A program made the translations under genes and the position numbers. DNA of 64,000 bases, taken from contig JASJFT010000081.1 in the NCBI GenBank assembly GCA_030770425.1, positions 62,001 through 126,000 on the forward strand, read 5' to 3'. The notes beneath the pieces were generated by a model. It had not been told where the DNA came from. It ran no database searches and worked only from the letters and a program-made list of their open reading frames with translations. Positions 34,394-45,823 of this stretch are shown here, piece by piece. The stretch is from Darksidea phi. Its lineage: Eukaryota; Ascomycota; Dothideomycetes; Pleosporales; Lentitheciaceae. How positions within the stretch are numbered: position 1 is the first letter of the stretch; the number at the start of each line of letters is the position of its first letter.

Positions 34394-36267
34394 ATGTTAT
34401 TCGGTGACGCTCCTCCAGACCGCCCACCCACATGGCATCCACCTCCCGCAAATCGCGGCTCGTTCACCATATTATCGACATGTGTCATCACATTAACGCT
34501 CTGCATCTGGACTGCGATACATTTGAACATTCCGGAACACCACAACCGACTAGAGCGCCCTAAGTGGGATCCGAGGGGATGGATCACAAACCAGCAATGG
34601 CGCAAAGTGGGCTGGGTGGTTATAGGCTTGTTCGCGCCAGAAATGGTATGCTTACCCGATACTATCTACTGGAGAATAATATCTGAAAAACCATCCGTGT
34701 GCAGATAGCCTTCACTGCTTGGGCCCAAAGACGAGAAGCTCTCATCTTTCATAAAAAGATCCAAGAAATCTGGGATAGTCAGGGCCGAAGCTCAGTAGAC
34801 CCGCGAAACTTCTCAACACCTACTCCTGCTCCTATCCAAGATGTGGAGCTTAGTCAAGGCGAAAACCGTGAGCAATCATCTTTCGAACCGATCTCACAGA
34901 CTTTGGACCAGGACATCGAGCTTGGGATCAACCAGATACATCTTGACTCCTCTCCGGAGCAACCTGGACAGGAAAATAGCGGCACTCTCAGCGCTTCCGA
35001 ATCCCAAATCACGGCCGACCCGGCGAATTCAGCCACAGAAGATCTCTCACGACGATACCAATGGACGATAACACATAGCTTTTTCGTCGTCTCAGGAGGC
35101 TTCGCCTTCGACACAAGCAGCCTTCCCGCGGACCAAAAATTCCTCCCAGGACTACGCGATCGGGTGACGCTCAATTCAGAAGCAGTACTCTACTTAGCAG
35201 AAAATCACCGCTCGCTCGTTCCGAATATCTCAGAAGCCGCCATAAAGGATAAGAGCAAGGCTAACGCTTTGGCTAAGAGCATCGTATGTCTTCAGGCGAT
35301 TTGGTTCATAATCCAGTGCATTTTTCGCCTTGCACAAGGTCTACCAATCAGCTTGTTGGAACTCAATACCTTTGCCCACTCAATCTGCGCCCTTCTTATT
35401 TACTGTCTATGGTGGAACAAGCCACTGGATATTGAAGAACCAACGATTATTGACGATAAGAGTATGCATGGAATCTGCGCGCTACTTTGCTATTACTCCG
35501 CATTTGACGGTATGAGCGACTTGGGCCGAGTCCACATTGAATATAAGCCTGAATGTAGCGGAAAACCACTCCCGGAATCATTACCTGACATACCCTTTGG
35601 AGCTACATGGCTCATTAATGGAAAGTATCTTCCAGGTACGACTATCCGAGCGAACAATACATACGGTAACGCGATGCCCGAAAGTCACTGGTACTATCCA
35701 AGGGACTTTCGCCGTTGGAAGTTAGCTTACTCTGCTCGGAAATCATACAAAATCCCCGAATTCGCCGGAATTTACGACAGGCTTCGAAATGGGCCTACGA
35801 ATGTAAATTTTGAAGAGATCTTCGCCCTACTCGGTGAGGAAGAATTAAAATCTACATCTCTTCATGACAATAGAGATGGTTTAGTGGTCTTGCTTGCGTT
35901 CACCTTTGCAGGACTCGCGTATGGTGCCCTCCATCTACTTGCCTGGAAGTCTCCGTTTACAACCCCTACCCGGAAAATGCTTTGGCGAATCTCAGCTCTT
36001 GCAATAGCGGCATCCGGACCAGCCCTTGTCTTTCCGATCCTTTTGGTACGTGCAATATACTCGATTGCGGGCCCCAAAAACAGGACCTACTCTATGATTT
36101 CGAATGTTTGGATTGTTATTCTTCTCCCCTTCCTACCAGCATATTTTCTTTTCTATATCATTACAAGATTTTACCTGGTTGTTGAATGCTTCATTTCCCT
36201 TGCATATGTACCCGATCTTGTTTTTCAACAGCCGCGCTGGACGTATTATTTTCCTCATATAGCGTAG
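34394..36267 (+). CDS. multi-pass membrane protein, fungal family of unknown function
   Basis: Two exons (34394-34645, 34705-36267; intron 59 nt) encode 604 residues. The family-typical N terminus has a Pro-rich WHPPPANRGSFTILSTCVIT and a first span with LCIWTAIHLNIPEH, then WRKVGWVVIGLFAPEM joined across the intron to IAFTAWAQRREA. A hydrophilic segment of about 130 residues follows, then further spans (about 5-6, for example LAKSIVCLQAIWFIIQCIF, LLAFTFAGLAYGALHLLAW, ISALAIAASGPALVFPILLV, VWIVILLPFLPAYFLFYIIT) and the conserved end FISLAYVPDLVFQQPRWTYY. This protein type is widespread and multi-copy in Pezizomycotina and uncharacterised. ATG 34394 was preferred to an upstream GTG. The gene is intact. 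Confidence 0.85.
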
Positions 36268-37614
36268 TGGGCTATTTCTTTTTTCTTGGACTCATGAGGT
36301 ATATTATGTATTCTGTTTCGGGCCCAATAGGCCTGACGTTGGACGTTATAAATGATGGTAGTGACTTCTGAGGGATGTGGTATCAAATATCTTTACTGTA
36401 GTATAGAACTGTAGCATCATCAATCCTTGATACCGTTTTTCTTCTTTTGGCTTGACTAACTCGGCAACATGCACTTGATGTTGCCTAACAAAGCCCTCTA
36501 AATTGAGCATGAACGACCACGCTAGCACAAGATCTCTCCCGTCCATCAACAGCTGTGGACCGATCCCATCTTCACGCAGACAAAACTGAATTTGGAGAAG
36601 TCCGCGTGCTGAAGACCGGCTGATTCTGCTTGCACCTTTCCTCTCTGCATGCCTCCATTCAAGTTCCGCCTTTGCCACGGCTTCTATTTTTGGTGCTCTA
36701 TTTGTAGCACAAGCATTTGCCCTATCGACCACATACTTGTTCTTTTCTTACAGACTCTATCGTGCCAAACCAGATGCAATATCCTAGCCCGTTAGTTTTA
36801 CAGCAAGCAAACAACAAGGAACAATCAATAGGGCGTACTGATATGGCTTTCGTGGACTAGAAGCGTACGCCATGTAGTCCATCCTCTTCGAGAGCGTCAT
36901 CTCACTCGGAGATGGGAAACGGTGTGGGAGTACCAAGCGCAATGACAGCAAAAAAGTAATGTCATCGCCGCAACGCTCTTACCCCCTCGGCTAAAAAGCT
37001 TAGCCCTACTCCGCATTATTTACATATGGCACCGAGGCTTCATGGGCTTTCCCGTATGTGTACCATTAAGCTGTCAATATACAGACGGATGTGCTTCGCA
37101 GGCTGCCACTTGCCGCAGGTCGAGATGGAGGTTACATCCGAATTGACCCGGGTGCTTGAGTGTTTAGATTAGATTTGCTCCCTGCCAAGGGAACCCGATT
37201 TCATGTAATCAAATGCTCTTCTACATTAGGAAATGGTTGCGCACATAGGGTGGACTGATTGCAAGCTGAACAAGTGTTTCTTGTCCTTGACACTGAGAAT
37301 AGGACACCATGACTTCGGGTAGCTTGGTCAGTTGAAGATCACGTAGCGTGTACCTATAGATGAATTTTACTGGGGGTTTGTATACCACACCCAGCCCCTG
37401 CAGGTCATGCCCCTCTTCTATAAATAATCCTTGCTATCCCATATTACGCCGAGAAGTGGGTTGATAGGATGAATGCGCATAGAACAGGTAGGCCTCGCAT
37501 CTAGTCGCAGTGAGTATCTAAATGGATATTGAATTCCACTTGACCTTGCCTTCAATCACTCTTCAGAAGAAATCCAGATTTAACGCAGCTCGGTAGAACG
37601 ACGAGATCGTCCAA
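36268..37614. other. 1.3-kb intergenic region
   Basis: A minus-strand frame of 128 codons (36346-36732) lacks any recognisable domain. The rest is the 5' flank of the LPMO gene. No gene is called. Confidence 0.45.
37419..37427 (+). promoter_or_regulatory. TATA-like element upstream of the LPMO gene
   Basis: TATAAATAA lies 188 bases upstream of the LPMO start codon. A CTGGGG word (37370-37375) fits the SYGGRG consensus of the carbon repressor CreA/Cre1, common upstream of cellulolytic genes. Both are short motifs, so chance is possible. Confidence 0.35.
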
Positions 37615-38628
37615 ATGAAGCTCATAACAACTTCCTTCGCTCTTTGCATCTTGGTCTCAAGCGCCTGCGCCCACTGTATGCCCTAGTACCTACCATTTCT
37701 GCGCATCCTACTAACAGAGCTAGACGATTTCCCTATCCTCCTAGTCAACGGCACTCAGACAAAACCCTGGCAGTACGTCCGCGACGTCAAGCCTTTTTAT
37801 TCCAAAGACCTTCCTCCTTCGACCAAGTTCAACTACAAACCATGGCCGCAATATAACGATGCCGTTCTAACGCGCGACCACCGATGCGGACGGGATGCGT
37901 GGAAGCCAAGCCCCAATACTAGCATCGCAGATGTTGTTGCGGGGAGTAGTCTTGGATTCAGAGTTGGAAAGGATTGGGTATGTAGATTGCTGCGCGAAAG
38001 TGTTGGGGAGGATGGTGAATGTTGGACTGACAACCCGATAGGGTACGGGTCCTTCGTATGAATCGATCTTCCATATAGGACCTGGTTTCGTGTATCTTGC
38101 TAAGAAACCGGACGGAGTTGAGCTCGCACAGTGGGATGGGGATAGTGATTGGGTCAAGATAGACTACAAGGGTCCAGTCAGCGATGACAAGTGGCCGTTG
38201 TTCAATCAACCGGATTATAACTGTACGCATTCGCAACATACAACCAATATATCTGAGGTAGTTGCTAATGGTGCCCTTTTCATCTAGTCACGATCCCAAA
38301 GACGACACCGCCAGGACAATACCTCCTACGCGTTGAACATATTTATCCCCGACCACCAAAAGAGAGCCAGTTCTATGTCAATTGTGCCCAGATTAACGTT
38401 ATCGGTCCGGGCGGTGGTGAGCGGTTTGCTGAACTTAAGAGCGGTGCCAAAACTAACTTGACGGCAGGTACCCCAACCGGGTTCGCCAAGTTTCCGGGAA
38501 CATATGATGTCAACGGACCCGGTGTGACGGTTCCTGATGGAGAGGAATATTATGACGGCAGCGAGCCTAAGTGGCGCCATGGGTTCTTGCAGTATGTGCC
38601 GCCCGGTCCTGCTGTCTGGATTGGTTGA
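37615..38628 (+). CDS. AA9 lytic polysaccharide monooxygenase (formerly GH61)
   Basis: Four exons (37615-37675, 37724-37977, 38042-38222, 38288-38628) join to 278 residues. A signal peptide (MKLITTSFALCILVSSACA) is followed directly by His, giving the mature N terminus HYDFPILLVNG, so the copper-binding His1 is placed correctly. The second copper His is in IFHIGPGFVYLAK; a conserved second-sphere His follows in YLLRVEHI, and the axial Tyr and Gln lie in QFYVNCAQINV. AA9 enzymes cleave cellulose and related glycans oxidatively using O2 or H2O2. No CBM1 or linker is present; the protein ends shortly after PPGPAVWIG. The first intron splits the codon directly after His1. The gene is intact, with the usual length for a catalytic domain plus loops. 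Confidence 0.95.
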
Positions 38629-39718
38629 ACGAATTTCGTCGAGACCTAGACTCTTCGCGGCTGAGTCCGCGCGGGAGGGAAATCGTAAATTGAATGTCTC
38701 ATGATAATTGCAATCGTGAGATATAGCCCGACTGAAGGACGGCCTCGTGCTCAACAATCCATGCTGAGGCTCTACGTGCAAATAGTCTGAAACAACTCTC
38801 GTGAGACCGCTTGAAACATGCGATAAGAGTCAGCGCAGAACCCAGCCATATCAAAAGGTATTCCTTATTGACGCCGTGCTGATAAGAACTGCGGGCTTCC
38901 CAAGAAACACCAGTTCCAACCACATTACCCAAACCAGTCAAGCATTATCATCTTGATATTAACTACTCTAAGATATATGTCTCTCCGTCCGACGCTGGCG
39001 AAGCTTGCGATAAGATAGTGTATGGCCTAAACAATGGTACTGTTTTTGGAAGAGCCTTCTCCAAGAAAAGAAAAAGTATTTCGCTCTTAGTTGATTAGCA
39101 TACTCTCAATCCCCTAAAAGTAAAGTGCCTTCGCTACCACAAGGTGTCTTTCGTGAGCTACTACTTCCCTGTTTATGTTATCCGAGTATGAGGTATGGGA
39201 GATGCGAATCGACCAGAGACGCAATCTCCATGTCCGGTTTTAGACGGGGATAAAGGTGAAGACTTTGTAGAGGACTGACGAATGAACGAAGCTTAGAAGA
39301 ACATCGGCTGCCTGAAGAGAGAAGATTGATAGCTATGAATCGAAATCGTAGATGTGACCTAGAGGATGCAATTTCAAAGAGTTAAATGTAATCTTCATCG
39401 ACGCGAGATCCTTATGGAACGACAAGTATGGATGTGACCAGTAGCGCATGCCGGAGCTTCATTATGTGAAGTCCAGTAAGTTTTTAATTGACTGCGGGTC
39501 TGAATCTTTTATAGGAGGATACTTTGAACTGCCCTCATGACACGAGGTTCGGGCAGTCCCTTTGAGTGCTCCATGGTCCTGAGTATGACGGGGATGTGCT
39601 GCATAGTCCAGCAGCACGCACTGGGCGTAGTGAGTTGCTGTAATTCGAAACGTTGGCAACTGATGCTCTTTGTGAGGTTTGTACGAAGGTCCGTTTGACT
39701 CGAAACTCTACAAGCTGC
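38629..39718. other. 1.1-kb intergenic region between convergent genes
   Basis: Shared 3' flank of the LPMO gene and the 4-TM gene. Only short frames without domains; no RNA gene is recognised. Confidence 0.45.
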
Positions 39719-40194
39719 TCATAGTCCACCATGAATGGCAAAGGACGATAGAATGAGCACTAGTGCATTCACTAATGCCCACACGAAGGGTATCCACGTC
39801 GACATCTTGAAGTATCCCGCCTGATACACCCCGCCGAGCCAGTTGTACGTCAGCACCCCATACACCAAGCAGAGCTTTGTACTCACAGTCCACCTACAAC
39901 ACTCCCCGCAATCAAACCCTCAATCCCCCCAATAGTGGCATATACAAGAGGCGTGATCCATATGATCTTCCAGTTCCTCCACTGCACGATACAAGCCCAA
40001 GCGGCCACGACCAGATGCACCGCTCCGAAGAAGAGCAGTGTCCATATCGTAGTGAAGCGCCAGATGTCGCTCGGGTAGAAGAGGTATTTGGGTTCAGCTA
40101 TGTTTGTAGGAACAGGCCAATAGAGCGAGGGGAAGTCGGGGACTGAGTACCCCGGCGGGGCGGCGCTGTCGACGCGCTGGATGAAGCTAAACAT
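39719..40194 (-). CDS. small four-span integral membrane protein, fungal, unknown function
   Basis: From ATG 40194 the first exon encodes MFSFIQRVDSAAPPGYSVPD, then FYPSDIWRFTTIWTLLFFGA, two or three spans (VHLVVAAWACIVQW, ITPLVYATIGGIEGLIAGSV) and GGL, after which a TGA (39883-39885) overlaps a GTGAGT donor. A downstream segment on the same strand reads GYFKMSTWIPFVWALVNALV and LILSSFAIHGGL, ending in TGA at 39721-39719; it is the expected last span of this fungal family. The acceptor is not clean: CAG near 39830 works only with an alternative donor, so the exact junction is open. The total is about 140-150 residues. It is divergent from PEX8, with 261 bp between the start codons. Confidence 0.7.
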
Positions 40195-40455
40195 GTTAGC
40201 GGGAGGAGCGGGAAGGGTGAGGGGGTAGACGTACCTCATCGGGGCAACATTTTCAGTATAATGCTTCTGGATGCGTTTGTGAATAGGCGCAGGCTGTGGG
40301 CGACGAGTTGTGATGCGGTGACGTTGGGCTTGTGAGCGATGGTGGCTCGCGTAGAGCTGACGGCCGCCCGAGCATTTCCCGAGAGCCTCGGCTGACGACT
40401 GCGAACATTGCCCATTCCTCGAGTGCGATACTTCTGTGAGGAACTTCACGTCGCG
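40195..40455. promoter_or_regulatory. compact bidirectional promoter
   Basis: Only 261 bp separate the start codons of the 4-TM protein gene (minus) and PEX8 (plus), so both must use promoter elements here. No TATA box is evident, as expected for housekeeping genes. Confidence 0.5.
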
Positions 40456-42613
40456 ATGCCGGTAGATCGCCTCTTGTCGACGCTGCTGCGGTCTCTTCAA
40501 ACATATACTGATCAACAGGACACACCGCGGTATGCTTCTCGAGTCCTACATTGCTCACGCTCAAGCTAACACCGACAGGATACTTGGAACCGCGTCCTCG
40601 CTCTTCACGACATTGGGAAACCCTCATAACCTCAGTCTGCTTACGTCGCATCTTCTCACTGCCCCTGCGCTCTGGGACCGTCCCGATGGCGTCCGAACAC
40701 CCCTGCGCGTGCTTTCCGTCTTCCACACATCCGTGACCGCGGTCATAAACCATCATAACGATGTCCGCCATCGCAAAGCTCCCAAGCCGCTCCCTGGACA
40801 AACCCCCGTCGGTGGCGGCCTTTCTTTGGATGAGTGGGTACGCGCGGTGGTAGCCGGCGCAGATGATCGAAGCCAGCGGTGGAAGCACCTCATCGCTCTT
40901 GGCGGCCTGTTGATAGGCATTGGGAATCTGGAAGAGCAGGGGATGGATCTCTATTGGGCATCTGGCATCAGGAAAAGAGTCGAGGGCGCATTGGTGAGGG
41001 CAGCGAACCTAGCCCTGGTCGAGGTTAGAGACCGGTCTGAAGCAGATGGGCTGGGAGGGCAGACAATCACGCTTGTGTTAAACCATACGTTTGGCTGTCT
41101 CACGGCTACGGAACGAGCACAGCTTGACTACGATCTCCTCCTGCCGGTGCTGATTGGGACGTCCTACTTCTCCAATGAAGGTTTCCAGTCAGCCTACTTT
41201 CTCGGAGGACTTGAGCTGGACGTCACGCGAAGGGGCGGAAAGCTTGACTGGTCTGCGCGCTCGACCTCTTTTCGCCGGGTTGAAGTCATCATGGCTCGGC
41301 CATTGGTGTCCTCAATGGGCTCACTGTCAAGACTCATTGCACATGCCGTCGAGAGCGTGCGGGATCCCTGGCTAATCCAGACCATGATGGACGACCTGGC
41401 AAGCTTTGCACGTGCCCTCACAACTCAATGGCGTCAGATTGAATTCTCCGAGATAGACCCCGCCGAAGAAAATGCCCGTCTTGAAGATGAAGCACTCCAC
41501 AAAACGCTCCCGCTGCTCTGGAAACTACTCAAGACTGCCCTTTTCGCTACTACCATCATATTGCGGGGCGTGTTCAGCAGAACGCTGGCCGATTCGACAT
41601 TAGCAGCTGACGCAGTTGCTCCGGTTCTTACTTCCCAAGCACTCCATATCCTTCGCCACCTCTACTTCATCACTTCACGACTTGGACCCGCTTCTTTTTC
41701 GCAGCACACATTCGTCTATCTTACTGCCATCGACATTCTCTCGGCATATCCCATGCACGCCGATAAGTTTCTGAAGTCTATCGCCCCTTCACAACTAGGC
41801 CATATACCTCGGCACCCTCTCGATCGCATTTTGGACCTGTACTTTCTCAACACAGCGGAGCATTTCAGTCTAGTCCTTACTCCTGCGACTAATGAGGATC
41901 TTCTAGTCGCCTCCGCCGTGCCATATCTGGCAGCTGGTGGGAACCATAACATGTTACCTATCTTCGAGGCTGCTCATAGCGTGATGCTGGCAGTGCTTTC
42001 CGCACCACAGTCTGCGAACATCACCGCCAAGCATCTACCATTCTACATAGACGCGTTGTTTAGCGTCTTTCCTCACAATCTCTCGCCACGGCAATTCCGA
42101 CTCGCTTTCAAGACCCTGATGCGCGTCACCGCTCCCCCTTCGGTACTCTCTGCCTCCCATCCCGATCTTCCTGCCACATTGCTCGAACTCGTCTTTGACC
42201 GCGCTGTTCACGCACCTACACAACCTCTCCCACCCGACGAAACAATGCTCGCATTGCAAGGCTCTGATGCACCTCCATCCCCCCTCTCGGAACAGGCTGT
42301 GCTCACTTTAACACTTCTTGACTCTCTCCCTTTCTTACCGATCTCACTGTTACAAGAATGGATGCCACTTTGTGCTGACTTGCTCAATCAAATTGATGAT
42401 GATATGATGCGCGAAACAGTCAAAGCGCGGTACTGGGAGATACTGGTCAGCGGGGAGATGGACTCTGAGCGCAGTGGGTGTGCTGTCGCTTGGTGGGGAA
42501 CTCGTGGTGGCCGAGAGATGGTGCTCTTTGGTCGCGAAAGCGGGCCTGAAGATCTCAAGATGATGAGTGGGGCATTGCCACCTGAAGGCTTATCTAGGGA
42601 AAGCAAGTTGTAG
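40456..42613 (+). CDS. PEX8: peroxin 8, peroxisomal import protein
   Basis: Two exons (40456-40529, 40579-42613; intron 49 nt with a GCTAAC branch site) give 702 residues. The start MPVDRLLSTLLRSLQ and the junction TPR-ILGTASSLFTTLGNP fit the family better than the later ATG at 40532, which lies inside the intron. The body is helical throughout, with family-like stretches NLSLLTSHLLTAPALWDRPD, ADDRSQRWKHLIALGGLL and LVSSMGSLSRLIAHAVESV. The protein ends in SKL, a canonical type-1 peroxisome targeting signal; Pex8 is known as an intraperoxisomal protein that carries a PTS1 and links docking and RING complexes of the import machinery. Nothing is missing or broken. It is divergent from the 4-TM protein gene, with a short shared promoter. 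Confidence 0.9.
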
Positions 42614-42808
42614 GTGCAAAACGTTCTGCGAATTTGAACAAAATTTCAAGTGCTGGACAGTTTCGCCGATATGGATTTGTTTGGTCGTGGCTTGTTTTCC
42701 ACTGCTGCAGGAGATGAGACACGTCTATGCGCCTGCCGTTGAGACAAGCAAAAACGAAAACCAAGACACGCCACATTCCTGGAAGTCGCCTCTCCTGCTC
42801 CGTCTCTC

Positions 42809-43662
42809 ATGAACCTACATTCGCTCTCTACGAGGTTTCTCTACGGTACAGCAGCGATGGATCTCTACCGCACTGCTCGTTCGCAGTCTCCCGGCAAATA
42901 CCCCTATGAGTCTCGCAGATCTCTGTCGCACCCACGAGCTCGCGGCCGTTCTCCGCACAACCGACGCGAAGTGCACAACTCCGAGCAATCACCCTCACGC
43001 TCGTTCATGCCGCCGCCACCTCCACGCAGAAACGCCCGGACGCATAACCTTGATGACCGGGGCCCCGTCAATCAACAGTCATCCGATGCTTGCTTGCCTA
43101 AGCATTTCGACAAACCGCTCACTTGCATCTTCTGGTTCCACATGGGTAGATGCAACAAGAGGGATGAGGACTGCGCATATGCGCACTGGGATACTGGATA
43201 CCTAGCTGGAGCTCCGATCGCTGTCGCTGGGACAGCGGGTGTTGGTATGTGCGTACTATTTGTGCGCAGCGTGGAAATCTCGTTTCCCAACCCTTCGTGG
43301 GTCCTCATCGTGGCTGACATTTGGTAAAAAAAAAAAAAAAAAAAAAAGAAGCGTTGCCGGCAAGAAGGCACAGAACTTGACGTCAGATATGGCACCACCG
43401 TCAGTTTCCAATCGTGAGAGGTGGGCGCAGCTGAAAGCTCGAGAGAGGGTTGTCGAACTGAAAGAGAAGAGTGTTGTCCGACGGGAGAAGGAGGTCAGGA
43501 CTAGTGAGAAGAGAGTCACTAGGAGAGAAGAGGCGCTAAAGAACGCTTGCTCTGCGTCTTCGGGTTGGGTGTGTGAGGATTGTGCTCAGCAACGTAAGTC
43601 TCGCATATGGCTACACAGCGCATCCTTGGCTGACGGATGTGACCGCATCAGGACCCACGTGA
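42809..43662 (+). CDS. CCCH-type zinc finger protein with C-terminal coiled coil
   Basis: ATG 42809 (or 42857) starts a basic Arg/Ser/Pro-rich N terminus, followed by one CCCH finger, CIFWFHMGRCNKRDEDCAYAH (C-x8-C-x5-C-x3-H), and a conserved DTGYLAGAPIAV. An intron (donor near 43245-43256, acceptor at 43350) carrying a 22-A run leads to VAGKKAQN, then SNRERWAQLKARERVVELKE and further heptad-like Lys/Glu/Arg repeats, a CEDC pair (GWVCEDCAQQ) and a last short exon ending in TGA 43660-43662 (total about 245 aa). CCCH fingers of this type bind RNA in many proteins. The exact donor is uncertain: GT at 43256 best restores frame. Without splicing, the poly-A would encode a lysine run. Confidence 0.75.
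43326..43347 (+). repeat. A22 homopolymer inside an intron
   Basis: An uninterrupted run of 22 A lies just upstream of the AGAAG acceptor region of the CCCH gene intron, where a pyrimidine tract would be usual. It could be a retroposed poly-A remnant, slippage, or an assembly-length error. Confidence 0.8.
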
Positions 43663-44386
43663 GCATTAACCGTCGTCTCTCCGTCGAGCTCGGCGGTTTT
43701 GAGCTATTCTAGAGGCTCGACCCATCTATATGGCGTTCTCTCAATCTTGTACACCCAGTGACGTAGATACCAACGTTCAGTAATCTAATACCTTTTCTTT
43801 CCTTCGGGTTTTTCATTCCACATTTCAGAGCACTTCAAAGCAGACGCGCAGCAGCCCCCATATAGAAGGCAAGATCCTCACTACACGTCATACTACATCG
43901 TTATCGCGTATCCACTTTTCACCACCATGGAGTCTTTCGATGGTTTGAGTCCAAACCTCGTTATTATTCGTCACACTCCTTACTCTCCTTTATTACAAGT
44001 TACCGAATTGATGGCAACGTGGCTCTCGCTCATCCATGTTACGTATATGTCTCATCTTCCATCAAAGAGGGTCGATCTTTCGTCCAGCGTCTAGAATGCT
44101 ACCTTGCTAAAAGCAGCGAGCTGGATCGTGCAGCGTTTCTTATACTGTACACTTTTCCATCGAACAATGATGCCACTGCTACCGCTGCTGCCACCAATGA
44201 CGCATTGTCACTGGCATATGAAACACAATAGCAACTTGCAGCAGCGCATCACCAGATACAAGAATATTTGCCAACTGCCGCATCTGCGTGCCAGCTTACC
44301 GTGCGCCGCTCTAGTGTGAAAATCTTGCAACGTCATCGAGATTGAGAGACTTTTCTTTACATTCATTGCATTCTGAACAGAAAATC
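43663..44386. other. intergenic, no gene recognised
   Basis: 3' flank of the CCCH gene and 5' flank of the peroxiredoxin-like gene. Short frames (up to 71 codons) have no domain content. Confidence 0.45.
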
Positions 44387-45372
44387 ATGAACCAGCAAAG
44401 CAAAGTCCGCATCGGACACAGAGCACCAGAATTTCAATGCGACGCCGTCACCAAAGGCGTCATGGAACGTAAGGCACCCTAACTCCCTCCCCCGTCTAAC
44501 TAACCATACCAAACACTCGTACAGAAGTCACACTTGATACCTATATCGGCCCGCATGCTACGACCCCGAAGTGGTTAATTATCCTCTTTATTCCTGCAGC
44601 ATTCTCCTTTGTGTGTCCCACCGAAGTTCTTGCCTTCCAAAACTGGCTTGACGAATCCAAAGACCGAAATTGTGACGTCGTTTACGTGTCTCTCGATACA
44701 AAGCATTCGCTTTGGCACTGGCAGAATGTGCCCCGGCAATATGGCAGACTAGGGCAAACTGATGTCAGTTTACTCAGTGATCCGAGCTATAGGATGAGTC
44801 GGGATTGTGGGGTTCTTATTGAAGAGGAAGGAGTTTGTTTGAGGGGAATGTTTATCTTGGATGGCGAGGGGATCGTGCAGCAGGTAACCCGCTGCCAACT
44901 CGGATGTCATGGTTAGTGGGGTGTGCACCCACTACCCTTGAAGCAGATCGCTAGACATGTTAGAGGTATGTTCACTCAGTTAACCCTACTACCTCAATTC
45001 ATTCTACCAACGAGCCTCATCACCACCGCACATTCGCAACGCAATCCCATCCCATCGAGCTAACACCCACTAGGTTACGCCTCCGCCCCTCCAAAACCCT
45101 ACAACCCTTCCAATCCCAACACCTACGAACCCGAACGCGGCACACACATTGTCCTCGAATTCGCCAACCCAACTTCTCCTTCAGTCCTCCCCTTCTACCC
45201 ATCCCATCCGCCGCACCACACCCACGCACACTCGCGCCGTGAAAGTCTCACCCTAAGTAGAAACCCCTTGCCCGCGCCATCCCGGCACAGCTCCCACATC
45301 CCCACGCCGTCGGATGATGCGGGCGCGGTCAGACGAGACTGCAGGCTGCTTTTGAGGCGATCAACAAGATGA
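44387..45372 (+). CDS. peroxiredoxin-like protein (AhpC/TSA), divergent, frame uncertain at the 3' side
   Basis: Exon 1 (44387-44470) encodes MNQQSKVRIGHRAPEFQCDA; a 54-nt intron (44471-44524) leads to VTLDTYIGPHATTPKWLIIL, FIPAAFSFVCPTEVLAF with the peroxidatic Cys, VVYVSLDTKHSLWHW and GMFILDGEGIVQQ, the standard thioredoxin fold of a peroxiredoxin. These enzymes reduce peroxides. After GIVQQ the frame runs into TAG at 44914. A separate frame has PLKQIARHVRG (44935-44970), and after another intron GYASAPPKPYNPSNPN and a His/Pro-rich tail to TGA 45370. The region corresponding to VNDLPVGR is scrambled, so a frameshift or an unusual intron lies at 44886-44935. The classic resolving-Cys motif (VCP near the C terminus) is absent from the tail. 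Either a divergent gene or one recently damaged. Confidence 0.65.
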
Positions 45373-45823
45373 GCGTGGGGCTCAACGGTCCTGGGATTGA
45401 TATCGGGGTGAGAGAGAGCGCGGGTGAGGGTGCGATTGAGGAGGAGGAGAGTAAGTCGCCTGTATATTTCGATACTGTTGAGGGGGGTGTTGAAGCGTAG
45501 GAAAGCAGTGGCTGTGGCGCTGTCATTTACAACAAGGTTTGAGTCATACCTTGGTCGCTCTTTGGTCTTTTGCTTTGGCTGTGCGTTTATTTGTCACGTA
45601 ATGGCTTTTGAGGATAAGATGATTATTGTTGTTCTTTCATGAGACGTTGCACGGCGTGTAAATATAGACGTATTCTTGTTTTCTATGATTCTTTGCAATG
45701 TGTGATCGTGACTCGTTACTCGTTACCCTAGATCATTACCATTTGTTCTATATCGCCGCACATCCTATATATCCCAAACCACAAGAACATCAAAACAGCA
45801 ACATCAAAATGACCCTCACAGCA
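45373..45823. other. convergent 3' flank
   Basis: Shared 3' region of the peroxiredoxin-like gene and the RING gene. No gene is recognised; AT-rich toward 45640-45700. Confidence 0.4.
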
